The notes under the pieces are model-generated. The model searched no databases. It was not told where the DNA came from and saw only the letters and a list, made by a program, of their open reading frames with translations. Shown here piece after piece: positions 8,638 through 17,048 of a stretch of 64,000 nt of DNA (the first letter of the stretch is position 1; each line of letters starts with the position of its first letter). Made by a program: the position numbers and the translations under genes. This stretch comes from Mycolicibacterium sp. J2. Its GTDB lineage: Bacteria; Actinomycetota; Actinomycetes; Mycobacteriales; Mycobacteriaceae. The DNA is taken from assembly GCF_026240945.1 (NCBI RefSeq), contig NZ_JAPFPY010000019.1, positions 62,001-126,000 on the forward strand, written 5' to 3'.

Positions 8638-9615
8638 TTACGCGGACTTGACGCCCAGTGTGTGCTGGATGTCCGGCTTCATCTGCTGCAATTGCTGACC
8701 CCAGTACTCCCACGCGTGCAGACCGTTCGGCGGCAGGTTGAAGGTGGCATTCTTGCCACCCGCCGCCAGGTAGGCCTGCTGGAAATTCTGGTTGCTCTGC
8801 AGGGTCAGACCCTCCAGGATGCCCGCACCGGGGTTAGCCTGGGTCGCCGCCGGCGCCAGATCGCCGGGGGTTCCGTTACCGCAGTAGATCCAGATCCGGG
8901 TCCCGTTGGCGACCAGTTCGGGAATGTGCAGGGTCGGGTCGTTGCGGGTCCATGCCGGGTCGATCGGCGGTCCCCACATGTCATTGGCCCGGAATCCCCC
9001 GGCATCGTTCATCGCCAGGCCCACCAATGTCGGCCACCAGCCTTGGGACAGATTGAGGAAACCCGACAGCGAGCCGGCGAACACGAACCGGTCCGGGTGG
9101 TAGACGGCGTAGGTGAGCGCGGGTGCACCACCCATCGAAAGTCCCACCACCGCATTACCGCCCGGCTCGACGCCCTTGTTGGCCGACAGCCAGGCCGGCA
9201 GCTCCTGCGTGAGGAAGGTTTCCCACTTGTAGGTCTGGGTGCCGGCGTTGCCGACGGCCGGCTGATACCAGTCGGTGTAGAAACTGGATTGCCCGCCCAC
9301 GGGCATCACCACCGACACACCGGATTGGTAGTACCACTCGAAGGCCGGGGTGTTGATATCCCAGCCGTTGTAGTCATCCTGCGCGCGGAGCCCGTCGAGC
9401 AGATACAGCGCGTGGGGTCCTCCCGGTTGGAACTGCACCCGGATGTCTCGCCCCATCGCCGCCGACGGCACCAGCAGATATTCCACCGGGAGCCCCGGCC
9501 GGGAGTGTGCGGCCGCGGGCCCGGCTCCGGCAAACGTCGCGACCACCACGGGCAGCAGAGCGAGCGCCAAAACACTTGCAGTCCAGCGCAACAGTCGCCT
9601 TCTCAATACCCTCAC
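8638..9615 (-). CDS. Antigen 85-like mycolyltransferase/esterase
   Basis: 325 residues with a signal peptide (basic start, hydrophobic 12-30, cleavage near AAAHS). The mature part opens SRPGLPVEYLLVPS, as in Ag85 proteins, and keeps YLLDGLRAQDDYNGWDINTPA and SFYTDWYQPA. An alpha/beta hydrolase triad is visible: Ser160 in GLSMGG, Glu268 and His300. Ag85 enzymes transfer mycolic acid between trehalose mycolates and to arabinogalactan. Two differences stand out: the conserved Cys pair of Ag85 (CGKAGC region) is VGNAGT here, and the nucleophile elbow is GLSMGG rather than GLSMAG. It is probably a divergent fbp paralogue, so no specific letter is assigned. The start is GTG. Confidence 0.85.
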   Translation of the reverse strand: MRVLRRRLLRWTASVLALALLPVVVATFAGAGPAAAHSRPGLPVEYLLVPSAAMGRDIRVQFQPGGPHALYLLDGLRAQDDYNGWDINTPAFEWYYQSGVSVVMPVGGQSSFYTDWYQPAVGNAGTQTYKWETFLTQELPAWLSANKGVEPGGNAVVGLSMGGAPALTYAVYHPDRFVFAGSLSGFLNLSQGWWPTLVGLAMNDAGGFRANDMWGPPIDPAWTRNDPTLHIPELVANGTRIWIYCGNGTPGDLAPAATQANPGAGILEGLTLQSNQNFQQAYLAAGGKNATFNLPPNGLHAWEYWGQQLQQMKPDIQHTLGVKSA

Positions 9616-9754
9616 CCCGATGACCTCACCCGCGTCGGTCCGTCCTGTTCGCTTAGCCCTTCTACCCTATGGGCCGGTGCGACCAAACCCGCGGGGCAAC
9701 GGCGGTGCCGCTTCTCACATCGGTCACGGCATGAGGCGAGCACCACTGGAGCGG

Positions 9755-10531
9755 TCAGCTCAGGTTGCGGCCGATTCCGCGGGCGGCAACCGTCAGCGCC
9801 GTCACCAGACGCTGCTTGTCCCGCTGTAGTGACGGCACCACCACACCAAGGGCCGCGCGGACATCACCGGCGGTTGGCGGTTCCTCTGTGGAGGAACCCG
9901 CGGCCGCACTGACCGGCACGGCGATGGAGCAGGCACCCAACGTCATCTCCTCGATCGTCACGGCATAACCGTCACGGCGGACCCTGTGGAGCTGCTGTCT
10001 GAGGCGGTCGGGCTGGGTGATCGTGTACGGGGTGATGCGGCGCAGGTCGGCCAGCACTGCCTCCTGCACCGCCTGGGGTGCATGCGCGAGCAAGACCTTG
10101 CCCACGCCCGTTGCGTGGAGGGGCAGCCGCGAACCGACCCGGCTGACGACCGGCACCGACGCATGGCCGGCCAGGCGGTCCAGGTAGAGCACCTCGTCGC
10201 CGTCGCGAACGGCAAGGTGCACAGTGGCGCGCGTCGCCGCGTGCAAGTCGTGCAGGAACGGCGACGCCAGTTCACGAACATCGGTCTGCACCTGCGCCAG
10301 CAAGCCGAGGTCCCACACCGTGCGCCCGATGACATAGTCGCCACTGTCGTTGCGGCTCAGGGCGCCCCGGGCCACCAGCTGCCGAACGATCCGCAACGCG
10401 GTCGGCGGCGCCAACCCGGACCGCCGCGCGATCTGCGTCAGAGACAACCGGCGATGGGCGTCATCGAAGGACTCCAGGACGTCCAGCGTCCGGTCGACCA
10501 AGGACGCGCCCGCAGGACCACCACCGGCCAT
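9755..10531 (-). CDS. IclR family regulator of the pob/pca operon
   Basis: About 258 residues from the ATG at 10531, chosen because GGAGGG lies 4-5 nt upstream; a GTG at 10549 would place the start inside the palindrome. The N-terminal winged helix (LSLTQIARRSGLAPPTALRIVRQLVARG) is followed by an IclR effector domain (LHATGVGKVLLAH and the later TIEEMTLGACSIAVPV). It is divergent from pobA with a 17-bp near-palindrome between them, the standard setup for PobR/PcaU/PcaR-type control of protocatechuate catabolism. Effector identity (4-hydroxybenzoate or protocatechuate) is inference. Confidence 0.88.
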   Translation of the reverse strand: MAGGGPAGASLVDRTLDVLESFDDAHRRLSLTQIARRSGLAPPTALRIVRQLVARGALSRNDSGDYVIGRTVWDLGLLAQVQTDVRELASPFLHDLHAATRATVHLAVRDGDEVLYLDRLAGHASVPVVSRVGSRLPLHATGVGKVLLAHAPQAVQEAVLADLRRITPYTITQPDRLRQQLHRVRRDGYAVTIEEMTLGACSIAVPVSAAAGSSTEEPPTAGDVRAALGVVVPSLQRDKQRLVTALTVAARGIGRNLS

Positions 10532-10542
10532 ATCGCCCTCCA

Positions 10543-10559
10543 ATTCCACTGAGTGAAAT
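10543..10559. promoter_or_regulatory. Probable IclR operator between iclR and pobA
   Basis: ATTCCACT and AGTGAAAT face each other around one G, with seven of eight positions pairing. It lies just upstream of the iclR ATG and 60 bp upstream of pobA, so one dimer could act on both promoters. The symmetry is observed; the binding protein is inferred. Confidence 0.55.
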
Positions 10560-10620
10560 CATAGCCTGGACGGTGCTGCGCCACTCTCCGTAGGGTCCGA
10601 CCAAACCGAACGGAGAGAGC

Positions 10621-11808
10621 ATGGCTGCACCCAAGACGTCGACACGCACCCAGGTCGCCATCGTCGGCGGCGGACCGGCAGGCCTGATGGTGTCGCATCT
10701 GCTGCACCTCTCCGGTATCGAGTCCGTCGTGCTCGACACGCGCACCGTGCCAACGATTTCGACGACTCACCGCGCCGGCATCCTCGAATCCGGTAGCGTA
10801 CGACTGCTCGTCGACTCCGGCGCCTCAGAACGGGTGCTCACCGACGGGCACGAGCACCAAGGCATCTTCCTTCGCTTCGACGGCGCGAGCCACCGTATCG
10901 ACTTCCAGAAACTCGCCGGGGCGTCGTGCTGGCTCTACCCACAGACCGATGTGTTCACCGACCTGCACGCCGCACGCGACCGCGCCGGTGCCGACCTGCG
11001 CTACGGGATCCTGCGATCGACGATCGCCGATCTCGGTGATCGTCCCCGCATTTCCTACCTCGACGCCGAAGGCGAGCCCCACGAGGTGCTCGCCGACCTC
11101 GTCGTGGGCACGGATGGTTCCCGCAGCATGTGCCGCGACCACATCGACGGGCGCCAACAGTACTTCCGCGAGTATCCGTTCGCCTGGTTCGGCGTGCTCG
11201 TCGAAGCGCCGCCCAGTGCACCCGAACTCATCTACACCCGCTCACCACGGGGCTTCGCGCTGATCAGCCAGCGCACGGAAGCGGTGCAGCGCATGTACTT
11301 CCAGTGCTCGGCCGAGGAGAACGCCGCAGCGTGGTCGGATGACCGGATTTGGGACGAGCTGCAATCGCGATTGGCCGGCAGCGACGGCTTTCAGCTGAAA
11401 GAGGGTCCCGTCATCGAACGCACCGTGCTGCCGTTCCGCAGCTTCGTCCAGACGCCGATGCGGCACGGCCGACTGCTGTTGGCCGGCGACGCCGCCCACA
11501 CCGTTCCTCCGACCGGCGCAAAGGGACTCAACCTTGCGCTGCACGACGCGCGGTTGCTCGCCGAATCCATCGAGCTCGCCCTGCGCAAGGATCGCGATGA
11601 GGCGTTGGACGACTACACCCGGCGAGCCCTCGACCGGGTCTGGAAGGCGCAGCATTTCTCGTACTGGATGACCACGATGTTGCACCGGGCACCGGAAACC
11701 TCGGACTTCGACGAACGTCGGCAACGCGGCGAATTGGCCACCCTCATCGCATCGGACGCCGGCTCCGCATATCTGGCGGAGGGCTACACCGGTTGGCCAC
11801 ACAGCTGA
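10621..11808 (+). CDS. pobA: 4-hydroxybenzoate 3-monooxygenase
   Basis: 395 residues, the usual PobA length. A single-component FAD hydroxylase that converts 4-hydroxybenzoate to protocatechuate with NAD(P)H and oxygen. It shows the N-terminal dinucleotide fold GGGPAG (about 16-21), the STTHRAGILE substrate-side segment, the DGSRS motif near 163, and LLAGDAAHTVPPTGAKGLNLALHDA near 283-306, all characteristic of PHBH. The ATG has GGAGAG five nt upstream. It is first in a run that continues to pcaHGBC, which take its product onward. Confidence 0.93.
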   Translation: MAAPKTSTRTQVAIVGGGPAGLMVSHLLHLSGIESVVLDTRTVPTISTTHRAGILESGSVRLLVDSGASERVLTDGHEHQGIFLRFDGASHRIDFQKLAGASCWLYPQTDVFTDLHAARDRAGADLRYGILRSTIADLGDRPRISYLDAEGEPHEVLADLVVGTDGSRSMCRDHIDGRQQYFREYPFAWFGVLVEAPPSAPELIYTRSPRGFALISQRTEAVQRMYFQCSAEENAAAWSDDRIWDELQSRLAGSDGFQLKEGPVIERTVLPFRSFVQTPMRHGRLLLAGDAAHTVPPTGAKGLNLALHDARLLAESIELALRKDRDEALDDYTRRALDRVWKAQHFSYWMTTMLHRAPETSDFDERRQRGELATLIASDAGSAYLAEGYTGWPHS

Positions 11809-11839
11809 ACCTGGCGCACTTCGAGAACAAGGAATCCAC

Positions 11840-12613
11840 ATGAGCGCACTGGTAGAACAAAAGACCATCACAGCCGAAATGGCCGCCATCTCAGCGGCAT
11901 ACGAGGAGAAGGTTGCCGCGGGTCACGCCCCGGACAACACGACGGCGATCGATTACCCGCCGTATCGGTCCAGCCGTCTACGCCACCCGACCAAGGAGCT
12001 GCACCACGCCGACCCGGAAGGCATCGAACTGTGGTCACCGTGCTTTTCCGAGCGTGACGTCGATCCGTTGGAGTCGGATCTGACGATCCAGCGCGGCGGC
12101 GACCCGATCGGTGAGCGCATGGTGGTCACCGGTCGAGTGCTCGACGGCGACGGGCGGCCGGTGCGTCGGCAACTGGTCGAGGTGTGGCAGGCCAACGCCG
12201 CGGGCCGCTACGTCCACAAGAGGGACCAGCACCCCGCCCCGATCGATCCACATTTCACCGGCGTCGGGCGATGCCTCACCGATGCCGACGGCTGGTACCG
12301 CTTCACCACCATCAAACCCGGCCCCTATCCGTGGCGTAACCACCACAACGCCTGGCGTCCGGCGCACATCCATTTCTCGTTGTTTGGAACGGAATTCACG
12401 CAGCGCCTGGTCACCCAGATGTACTTTCCGGCCGACCCGTTGTTCGACTTCGACCCGATCTATCAATCGATCGTGGACCCGCGGGCGCGCCGTCGCCTGG
12501 TGGCGACCTACGACCACGACCTCACCACGCACGAGTGGGCGACCGGGTACCGATGGGACATCGTGCTCACCGGTACCCACCGGACACCCATGGATACCGA
12601 GGAATCACGATGA
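11840..12613 (+). CDS. pcaH: Protocatechuate 3,4-dioxygenase beta subunit
   Basis: 257 residues; the catalytic Fe(III) subunit of intradiol ring cleavage, making 3-carboxy-cis,cis-muconate. The iron ligands are Tyr124, Tyr163, His176 and His178, whose spacing (39, 13, 2) matches the family exactly; the histidines lie in WRPAHIHFSLFG. It pairs with PcaG. AAGGAA precedes the ATG. Its stop overlaps the pcaG start as ATGA, giving coupled translation of the two subunits. Confidence 0.95.
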   Translation: MSALVEQKTITAEMAAISAAYEEKVAAGHAPDNTTAIDYPPYRSSRLRHPTKELHHADPEGIELWSPCFSERDVDPLESDLTIQRGGDPIGERMVVTGRVLDGDGRPVRRQLVEVWQANAAGRYVHKRDQHPAPIDPHFTGVGRCLTDADGWYRFTTIKPGPYPWRNHHNAWRPAHIHFSLFGTEFTQRLVTQMYFPADPLFDFDPIYQSIVDPRARRRLVATYDHDLTTHEWATGYRWDIVLTGTHRTPMDTEESR

Positions 12614-13161
12614 CCACCGAACCCACGCCCACGCCCGGACAGACCGTCGGCCCCTTCTTCCACTACGCACTGCCCTATCCCGGTGATCGTGACCTCGTCG
12701 CACCGGGAACCGCCGGAGCCGTTCGGTTACACGGCACGGTGCGCGATGGCGACGCCGTACCGGTTCCGGACGCGCTCATCGAGATCTGGCAGGCCGACTC
12801 GGCGGGTAACGTGCCCAGCATGACCGGTTCGCTGCGCCGTGACGGCCACACCTTCACCGGTTTCGGCCGCGCGAGCACGGATCGTTCGGGCGACTACACC
12901 TTCACCACTGTGCTTCCCGGCCGCGTCGACGGAGGGCTTCCGTTCTTCTCGGTGGCGGTGTTCGCCCGCGGTCTGCTGGACCGGCTGTTCACCCGCGCTT
13001 ACCTTCCGTTGGAGGGCGCCGCTCCAGATCGTCTACTGACGTCTCTGGGTCCACGCGCCGAGTTGTTGATGGTCCGCCCCGGCGTGGCGGGTTACCGGTT
13101 CGACGTCACGCTTCAGGGGCACGACGAGACGCCTTTCCTGGCGTTCCCCCGACACTCATGA
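12610..13161 (+). CDS. pcaG: Protocatechuate 3,4-dioxygenase alpha subunit
   Basis: 183 residues from the ATG overlapping the pcaH stop. It has the alpha-subunit start TPTPGQTVGPFFHYALPYPGD and the intradiol dioxygenase fold (VPVPDALIEIWQADSAG, then FTGFGRASTDRSGDYTFTTVLPGRV), but without the full set of iron ligands, as expected for the structural subunit. The C-terminus YRFDVTLQGHDETPFLAF is typical. The next gene, pcaB, starts inside its stop codon. Confidence 0.93.
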   Translation: MTTEPTPTPGQTVGPFFHYALPYPGDRDLVAPGTAGAVRLHGTVRDGDAVPVPDALIEIWQADSAGNVPSMTGSLRRDGHTFTGFGRASTDRSGDYTFTTVLPGRVDGGLPFFSVAVFARGLLDRLFTRAYLPLEGAAPDRLLTSLGPRAELLMVRPGVAGYRFDVTLQGHDETPFLAFPRHS

Positions 13162-14363
13162 GTTCGCTCACCTGGCCTGGCGATCACCGCGCCGGTGCAC
13201 TGATGAGCGACGGCGCGCTCTTGGATGCGATGACGCACGCCGAGGACCGCTGGCTCTACGTGTTGACCGAGCACGGTGTGGCGCCGTCTTATCGATCGCT
13301 GCGAAATCTGCTGTCGGAGGACGATATCGCGGTGATCGCGACCCAGGCCGAATCCGGGGGCAACCCGGTGATCCCCCTTGTCGACATCTTGCGCGCACGG
13401 CTGCGTGCCGCAGGCGACGAGGACGCCGCCCGTTGGGTACACCGGGGACTGACGAGCCAGGACATCATGGACACCGCACTGATGCTGACGGCTCGGGACG
13501 CCGTGACCAGCACGCGGTCCGAATTGACTGTTCAGATCAGGCGGGTCTCGTCATTGGCGGACCACTACCGCCATGCGCCGATGGCGGCCCGCACCCTGAC
13601 CCGTGCCGCCGTGCCCACCACCTTCGGCCTGAAGGCAGCGACGTGGCTGCACGGCCTGGTCGACGCCGCCGAGGTACTGGCGGCACTGACCTTTCCGGTG
13701 CAGATGGGTGGCGCGGCGGGCACCCTGTCCGGTGTGGTCGAGCTGGCCGGGCAGGCTCGCGCGCGAGGCTGCCGCGCCGACTTTCCGGTGAGCCTCGGCC
13801 TGCAGCCGGCTGCGCCGTGGCACACCCACCGCACTGCGGTGACGCGGCTGGCGGACGCGGTGACGTGCGCCAGCGACGCCTGGGGACGGATCGCCAATGA
13901 CGTTCTGGCCCTGGGCCGTTCGGAGATCGGAGAGCTCTCCGAGGGCACGGGCGGAGCATCGTCCACCATGCCGCACAAGGCCAATCCGACCCTGTCGGTG
14001 CTCATCCGCCGCGCGGCGTTGTCCGCTCCGCCACTGGCCGCAACGCTGCATACCGCGGCGGCCGAGCAGGTCGATGAGCGGGCCGACGGCGCCTGGCACG
14101 TGGAATGGCAAACCTTGCAGACCTTGTTGCGACGCACCGTCGTCGCCGCCCGGCAGAGCACCGCCTTGCTCTCCGGACTACGTGTCGACACGGCGGCGAT
14201 GTCGGCGCGGCTGGTCCAGGTCGACGACGAGGTCCACTCGGAGCAGCGCAGCCTGGCCGCACTGGCCGGCCATGAACCGGCCGAGACCTACCTCGGGCTG
14301 GTGGACGATCTCATCGACGAAGCGATCACCCGGGCCCAACCCTATTCGGAGGAGCCATCATGA
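13158..14363 (+). CDS. pcaB: 3-carboxy-cis,cis-muconate cycloisomerase
   Basis: 401 residues of the fumarase/aspartase superfamily. The signature loop GGASSTMPHKANP lies near residues 266-278 and supplies the catalytic Ser. Also seen are the first conserved block (WVHRGLTSQDIMDTALMLTARD) and the second (AAVPTTFGLKAATW). The enzyme turns the PcaHG product into 4-carboxymuconolactone. The start ATG overlaps the pcaG stop and its own stop overlaps pcaC. Somewhat shorter than Pseudomonas PcaB (about 450). Confidence 0.9.
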   Translation: MSSLTWPGDHRAGALMSDGALLDAMTHAEDRWLYVLTEHGVAPSYRSLRNLLSEDDIAVIATQAESGGNPVIPLVDILRARLRAAGDEDAARWVHRGLTSQDIMDTALMLTARDAVTSTRSELTVQIRRVSSLADHYRHAPMAARTLTRAAVPTTFGLKAATWLHGLVDAAEVLAALTFPVQMGGAAGTLSGVVELAGQARARGCRADFPVSLGLQPAAPWHTHRTAVTRLADAVTCASDAWGRIANDVLALGRSEIGELSEGTGGASSTMPHKANPTLSVLIRRAALSAPPLAATLHTAAAEQVDERADGAWHVEWQTLQTLLRRTVVAARQSTALLSGLRVDTAAMSARLVQVDDEVHSEQRSLAALAGHEPAETYLGLVDDLIDEAITRAQPYSEEPS

Positions 14364-14770
14364 CGGAGAGCAGCAACCGCGACGACATGACAGTGGCGGA
14401 GGTGCGTCGCAACGGCACTGCGGTGCGGCGTGCGGTACTCGGCGATGCGCACGTCGACCGGGCCGACGCCAACACCACCGACTTCACCCGCGACTTCCAG
14501 GAGTTCATCACCGAGTACGCGTGGGGTGGTATCTGGACCCGGCCCGGCCTGGATCGCCGGTCCCGATCCATGATCACGTTGACCGCACTGGTTGCCCGTG
14601 GACACCACCACGAACTGGCGATGCATGTGCGCGCCGCTCGCACCAACGGTCTGAGTGTTGACGAGATCAAAGAGGTGCTGCTGCAGTCTGCGATCTATTG
14701 CGGTGTGCCCGATGCGAATACGGCGTTCCGTGTCGCACAGGCCGCCCTGGCCGATACTGACGAGGGCTGA
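14360..14770 (+). CDS. pcaC: 4-carboxymuconolactone decarboxylase
   Basis: 136 residues, a stand-alone carboxymuconolactone decarboxylase. It has the family core SMITLTALVARGHHHELAMHVRAARTNGLS and the distal VLLQSAIYCGVPDANTAFRVAQ. It makes beta-ketoadipate enol-lactone. In many actinobacteria this domain is fused to the PcaD hydrolase (PcaL); here it is not, and no pcaD follows. Translationally coupled to pcaB by ATGA. The 155-bp gap after it ends at the convergent nagB gene; no strong terminator was recognised. Confidence 0.9.
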   Translation: MTESSNRDDMTVAEVRRNGTAVRRAVLGDAHVDRADANTTDFTRDFQEFITEYAWGGIWTRPGLDRRSRSMITLTALVARGHHHELAMHVRAARTNGLSVDEIKEVLLQSAIYCGVPDANTAFRVAQAALADTDEG

Positions 14771-14925
14771 GCAACTCCTTTCCGCCCCGTCATCGTCAAC
14801 CGTCGCGCGCGGACGCACTCGCGAGCACCGCATCACGCACTGCCGACACGGTATGGCGCTGCCACACTGCCTGCACAGGCACCAGCAATGTGGGTTCCAA
14901 GTCGATCACCCTGACGCGGCCAAAT

Positions 14926-15675
14926 TCAACTTGGCACACAATGCATTTCCCGCAATCCCCCGGCGGCGTCGGCGTCCACGCTGAACCGGACGTCCGGATG
15001 CGTCTGAAGGATGCTCGCCGGGCATTGTTCGGTCACCGGAGAGCACAGGGCCGCGGCCACCGCCGCGGCCTTGCGCTCTCCGAACGCGACCAGCTCGATG
15101 CGATCGGCACGCATGATGGTCGCAAGACCTTGGGTCAAGCATTCGGCGGGAACCAGGTCCACCGAGTCGAAGAACCGGGCGTTGGCCATCCGGGTGGACC
15201 GGGTGAGTCCGGCTCGGTGGGTGGTGGTGGTGAACGGTGTGCCCGGCTCGTTGAAACCGATATGCCCGTTCTCGCCGATGCCCAGGATCTGCAGATCCAC
15301 CGTGGTGCCCGCCAGGGCCAGTTCATAGGCCTGGGCGGCTTCGTCGGGATCCGCGGCGGCTCCGTCGGGCACATGCAGCGAGGCCGCGTCCAGACCCAGC
15401 GGTCCGATGAGCACCCGCTCGAGCACCGCTCGATAGGACTGCGGATGGCCAAGGTGCAGACCGACGTATTCATCCAGCGCGAACCAGCTGACGGCCGAGG
15501 CGTCAAGGCCGTTGTCGATGTGGCGCGCCAGGGCGCGATAGACCGGCTCGGGCGACGATCCGGTCGCCACACCGATGACCGCATCGGGTTTGGCCTCGAT
15601 CAGCGCCGCTATCCGCTCCGCCACCCTGGACCCGGTGGTCTCGGCGTCGGCGCTGATCTCGACGACCGGCGTCAC
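14926..15675 (-). CDS. nagB: Glucosamine-6-phosphate deaminase
   Basis: 249 residues; converts glucosamine-6-phosphate to fructose-6-phosphate and ammonia. Conserved sites: phosphate loop VATGSSPEPVY (37-46), FALDEYVGL with the proton-transfer Asp68, and GENGHIGFNEPG (134-145) with His138 and Glu143 of the ring-opening relay. Last of three overlapping minus-strand genes: its GTG start shares GTGA with the GH4 stop. No nagA deacetylase lies nearby, suggesting the imported sugar carries free glucosamine or that NagA is encoded elsewhere. Confidence 0.92.
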   Translation of the reverse strand: MTPVVEISADAETTGSRVAERIAALIEAKPDAVIGVATGSSPEPVYRALARHIDNGLDASAVSWFALDEYVGLHLGHPQSYRAVLERVLIGPLGLDAASLHVPDGAAADPDEAAQAYELALAGTTVDLQILGIGENGHIGFNEPGTPFTTTTHRAGLTRSTRMANARFFDSVDLVPAECLTQGLATIMRADRIELVAFGERKAAAVAAALCSPVTEQCPASILQTHPDVRFSVDADAAGGLREMHCVPS

Positions 15676-17048
15676 GCTACCTTCGAACGTGTGGCCAGTA
15701 CCCGGGCGATATCGGGGTTGGCATCGACATAGCGCGCGAGCAGTTCGCGTGCCACGCCCACCGAGTCGACCAGCGGATGCAGGGCGAACGCCTTGAGCGC
15801 CTCGGCGCCCGATCCGGTGGTCGCCGCTGCGATGGTGTGCCGCTCAACGGCCTTCACCTGCTGCATCAAGCCGAGCTGATGCAGATCGGGCTGAGTGTCC
15901 AGGGTCAGCGGATGGACACCGTTGGCATCCACCATCGTCGACACCTCGACCACCGCGTCGGCAGGCAGCCCGTGGATCGTTCCGCGGTTGCGCACGTTGA
16001 GGATCATGGTCCGCTTCTCGTTGCGGCTGATCGCCGCCATCACCCCGAGGGCCACGCCGGCATAGCCCAGATGTGCCGGGTCGGTCTCCCGCTCGCGCTC
16101 GATCGCGGGAGCGCCCTGAACACCACCCTTGGCCTCGGCCATGTAACTCGCCCCGCGCTCGTCGACGGCCGCGGTCCACAGTTTGGCCGCGATCTCCGGC
16201 TGGGCGGCAGCGTCGGCGAAGAACCGCCCTTGCGTCTCCAGCAGGAAATCACCACGGGTCTGCGGGGATTCGAGGATCCGGCGGACGGCGTCGCGGTGAA
16301 AGTAGTAGTAGTACAGGTACTCGTTGGGGATGACGTCGAGCGTCCGGATCCAGTCGACCCCGAAGACCTGCGCCTCCTCCAACCGTTGCAGCCGCTGCTC
16401 GTCAGCCAACAGATCCGGCAGCACGTCGCGGCCGTCCACCAGCACCCTGCGCATCCAGCCGAGGTGGTTCAGACCGACATAGTCCATGTCGATACGAGTG
16501 TGGTCATGGCCGAGCACTCCGGCGACGCGCCGCCCCAACCCCGATGGCGTGTCACAGATCCCGAGCGCCTTGTCGCCGAGCACGCTCTGCAGTGCCTCGG
16601 TGATGATCCCTGCGGGATTGGTGAAGTTCAGGAAGTAGGCGTCCGGGGCGACTCTGCGGATGGTCTCGGCGATGTCGAGCATGACCGGCACGGTCCGCAG
16701 CGCGTAGGCGATGCCGCCGGGTCCGGTCGTCTCCTGCCCGATCACGTTGAGGTCCAACGCAACATGTTCATCGCAGCAGCGCTGCTCGACACCGCCGACG
16801 CGGACGGCCGCGAAGATGAAATCCGCACCTTCCAGCGCCGGTTCCAGTTGGGTGTAGGTGCGCAAGGTCGGCGGGTCGCTGAACCCGGCGGCAAGCTGTT
16901 CGAGGATCGTGGTGATGGTGGCCAGCCGGCCCTGGTCGACGTCGTACAGCGCGACCTCGGTCACCCGGGGCGAGCCCTGATCGCGGATCAGCGCTTGCCA
17001 TACGTAGGGAGTGCGGAATCCGCCCCCGCCGAGGATCGTGAGTTTCAT
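15672..17048 (-). CDS. GH4 family NAD-dependent 6-phospho-glycosidase
   Basis: 458 residues from the ATG that overlaps the deoR stop. Family 4 glycosidases use NAD+ and a divalent metal to break glycosidic bonds by oxidation-elimination. Motifs: N-terminal dinucleotide fold LTILGGGGFRTPYV, IGQETTGPGG (103-112), FLNFTNPAG (139-147), metal Cys165 in CDTPSGLG, and His195 in GLNHLGW. In GH4 the residues after the metal Cys track specificity: CN(V/I)P in 6-phospho-beta-glucosidases, CDMP in 6-phospho-alpha-glucosidases. CDTP here fits neither exactly, so anomer and sugar stay open. With NagB downstream, a 6-phosphorylated glucosaminide is a reasonable guess. Confidence 0.87.
   Translation of the reverse strand: MKLTILGGGGFRTPYVWQALIRDQGSPRVTEVALYDVDQGRLATITTILEQLAAGFSDPPTLRTYTQLEPALEGADFIFAAVRVGGVEQRCCDEHVALDLNVIGQETTGPGGIAYALRTVPVMLDIAETIRRVAPDAYFLNFTNPAGIITEALQSVLGDKALGICDTPSGLGRRVAGVLGHDHTRIDMDYVGLNHLGWMRRVLVDGRDVLPDLLADEQRLQRLEEAQVFGVDWIRTLDVIPNEYLYYYYFHRDAVRRILESPQTRGDFLLETQGRFFADAAAQPEIAAKLWTAAVDERGASYMAEAKGGVQGAPAIERERETDPAHLGYAGVALGVMAAISRNEKRTMILNVRNRGTIHGLPADAVVEVSTMVDANGVHPLTLDTQPDLHQLGLMQQVKAVERHTIAAATTGSGAEALKAFALHPLVDSVGVARELLARYVDANPDIARVLATRSKVA

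Noticed and set aside
14771..14925. Intrinsic terminator between pcaC and nagB
   Set aside because: GC-rich inverted bits occur but no stable stem with a U-tract was found.
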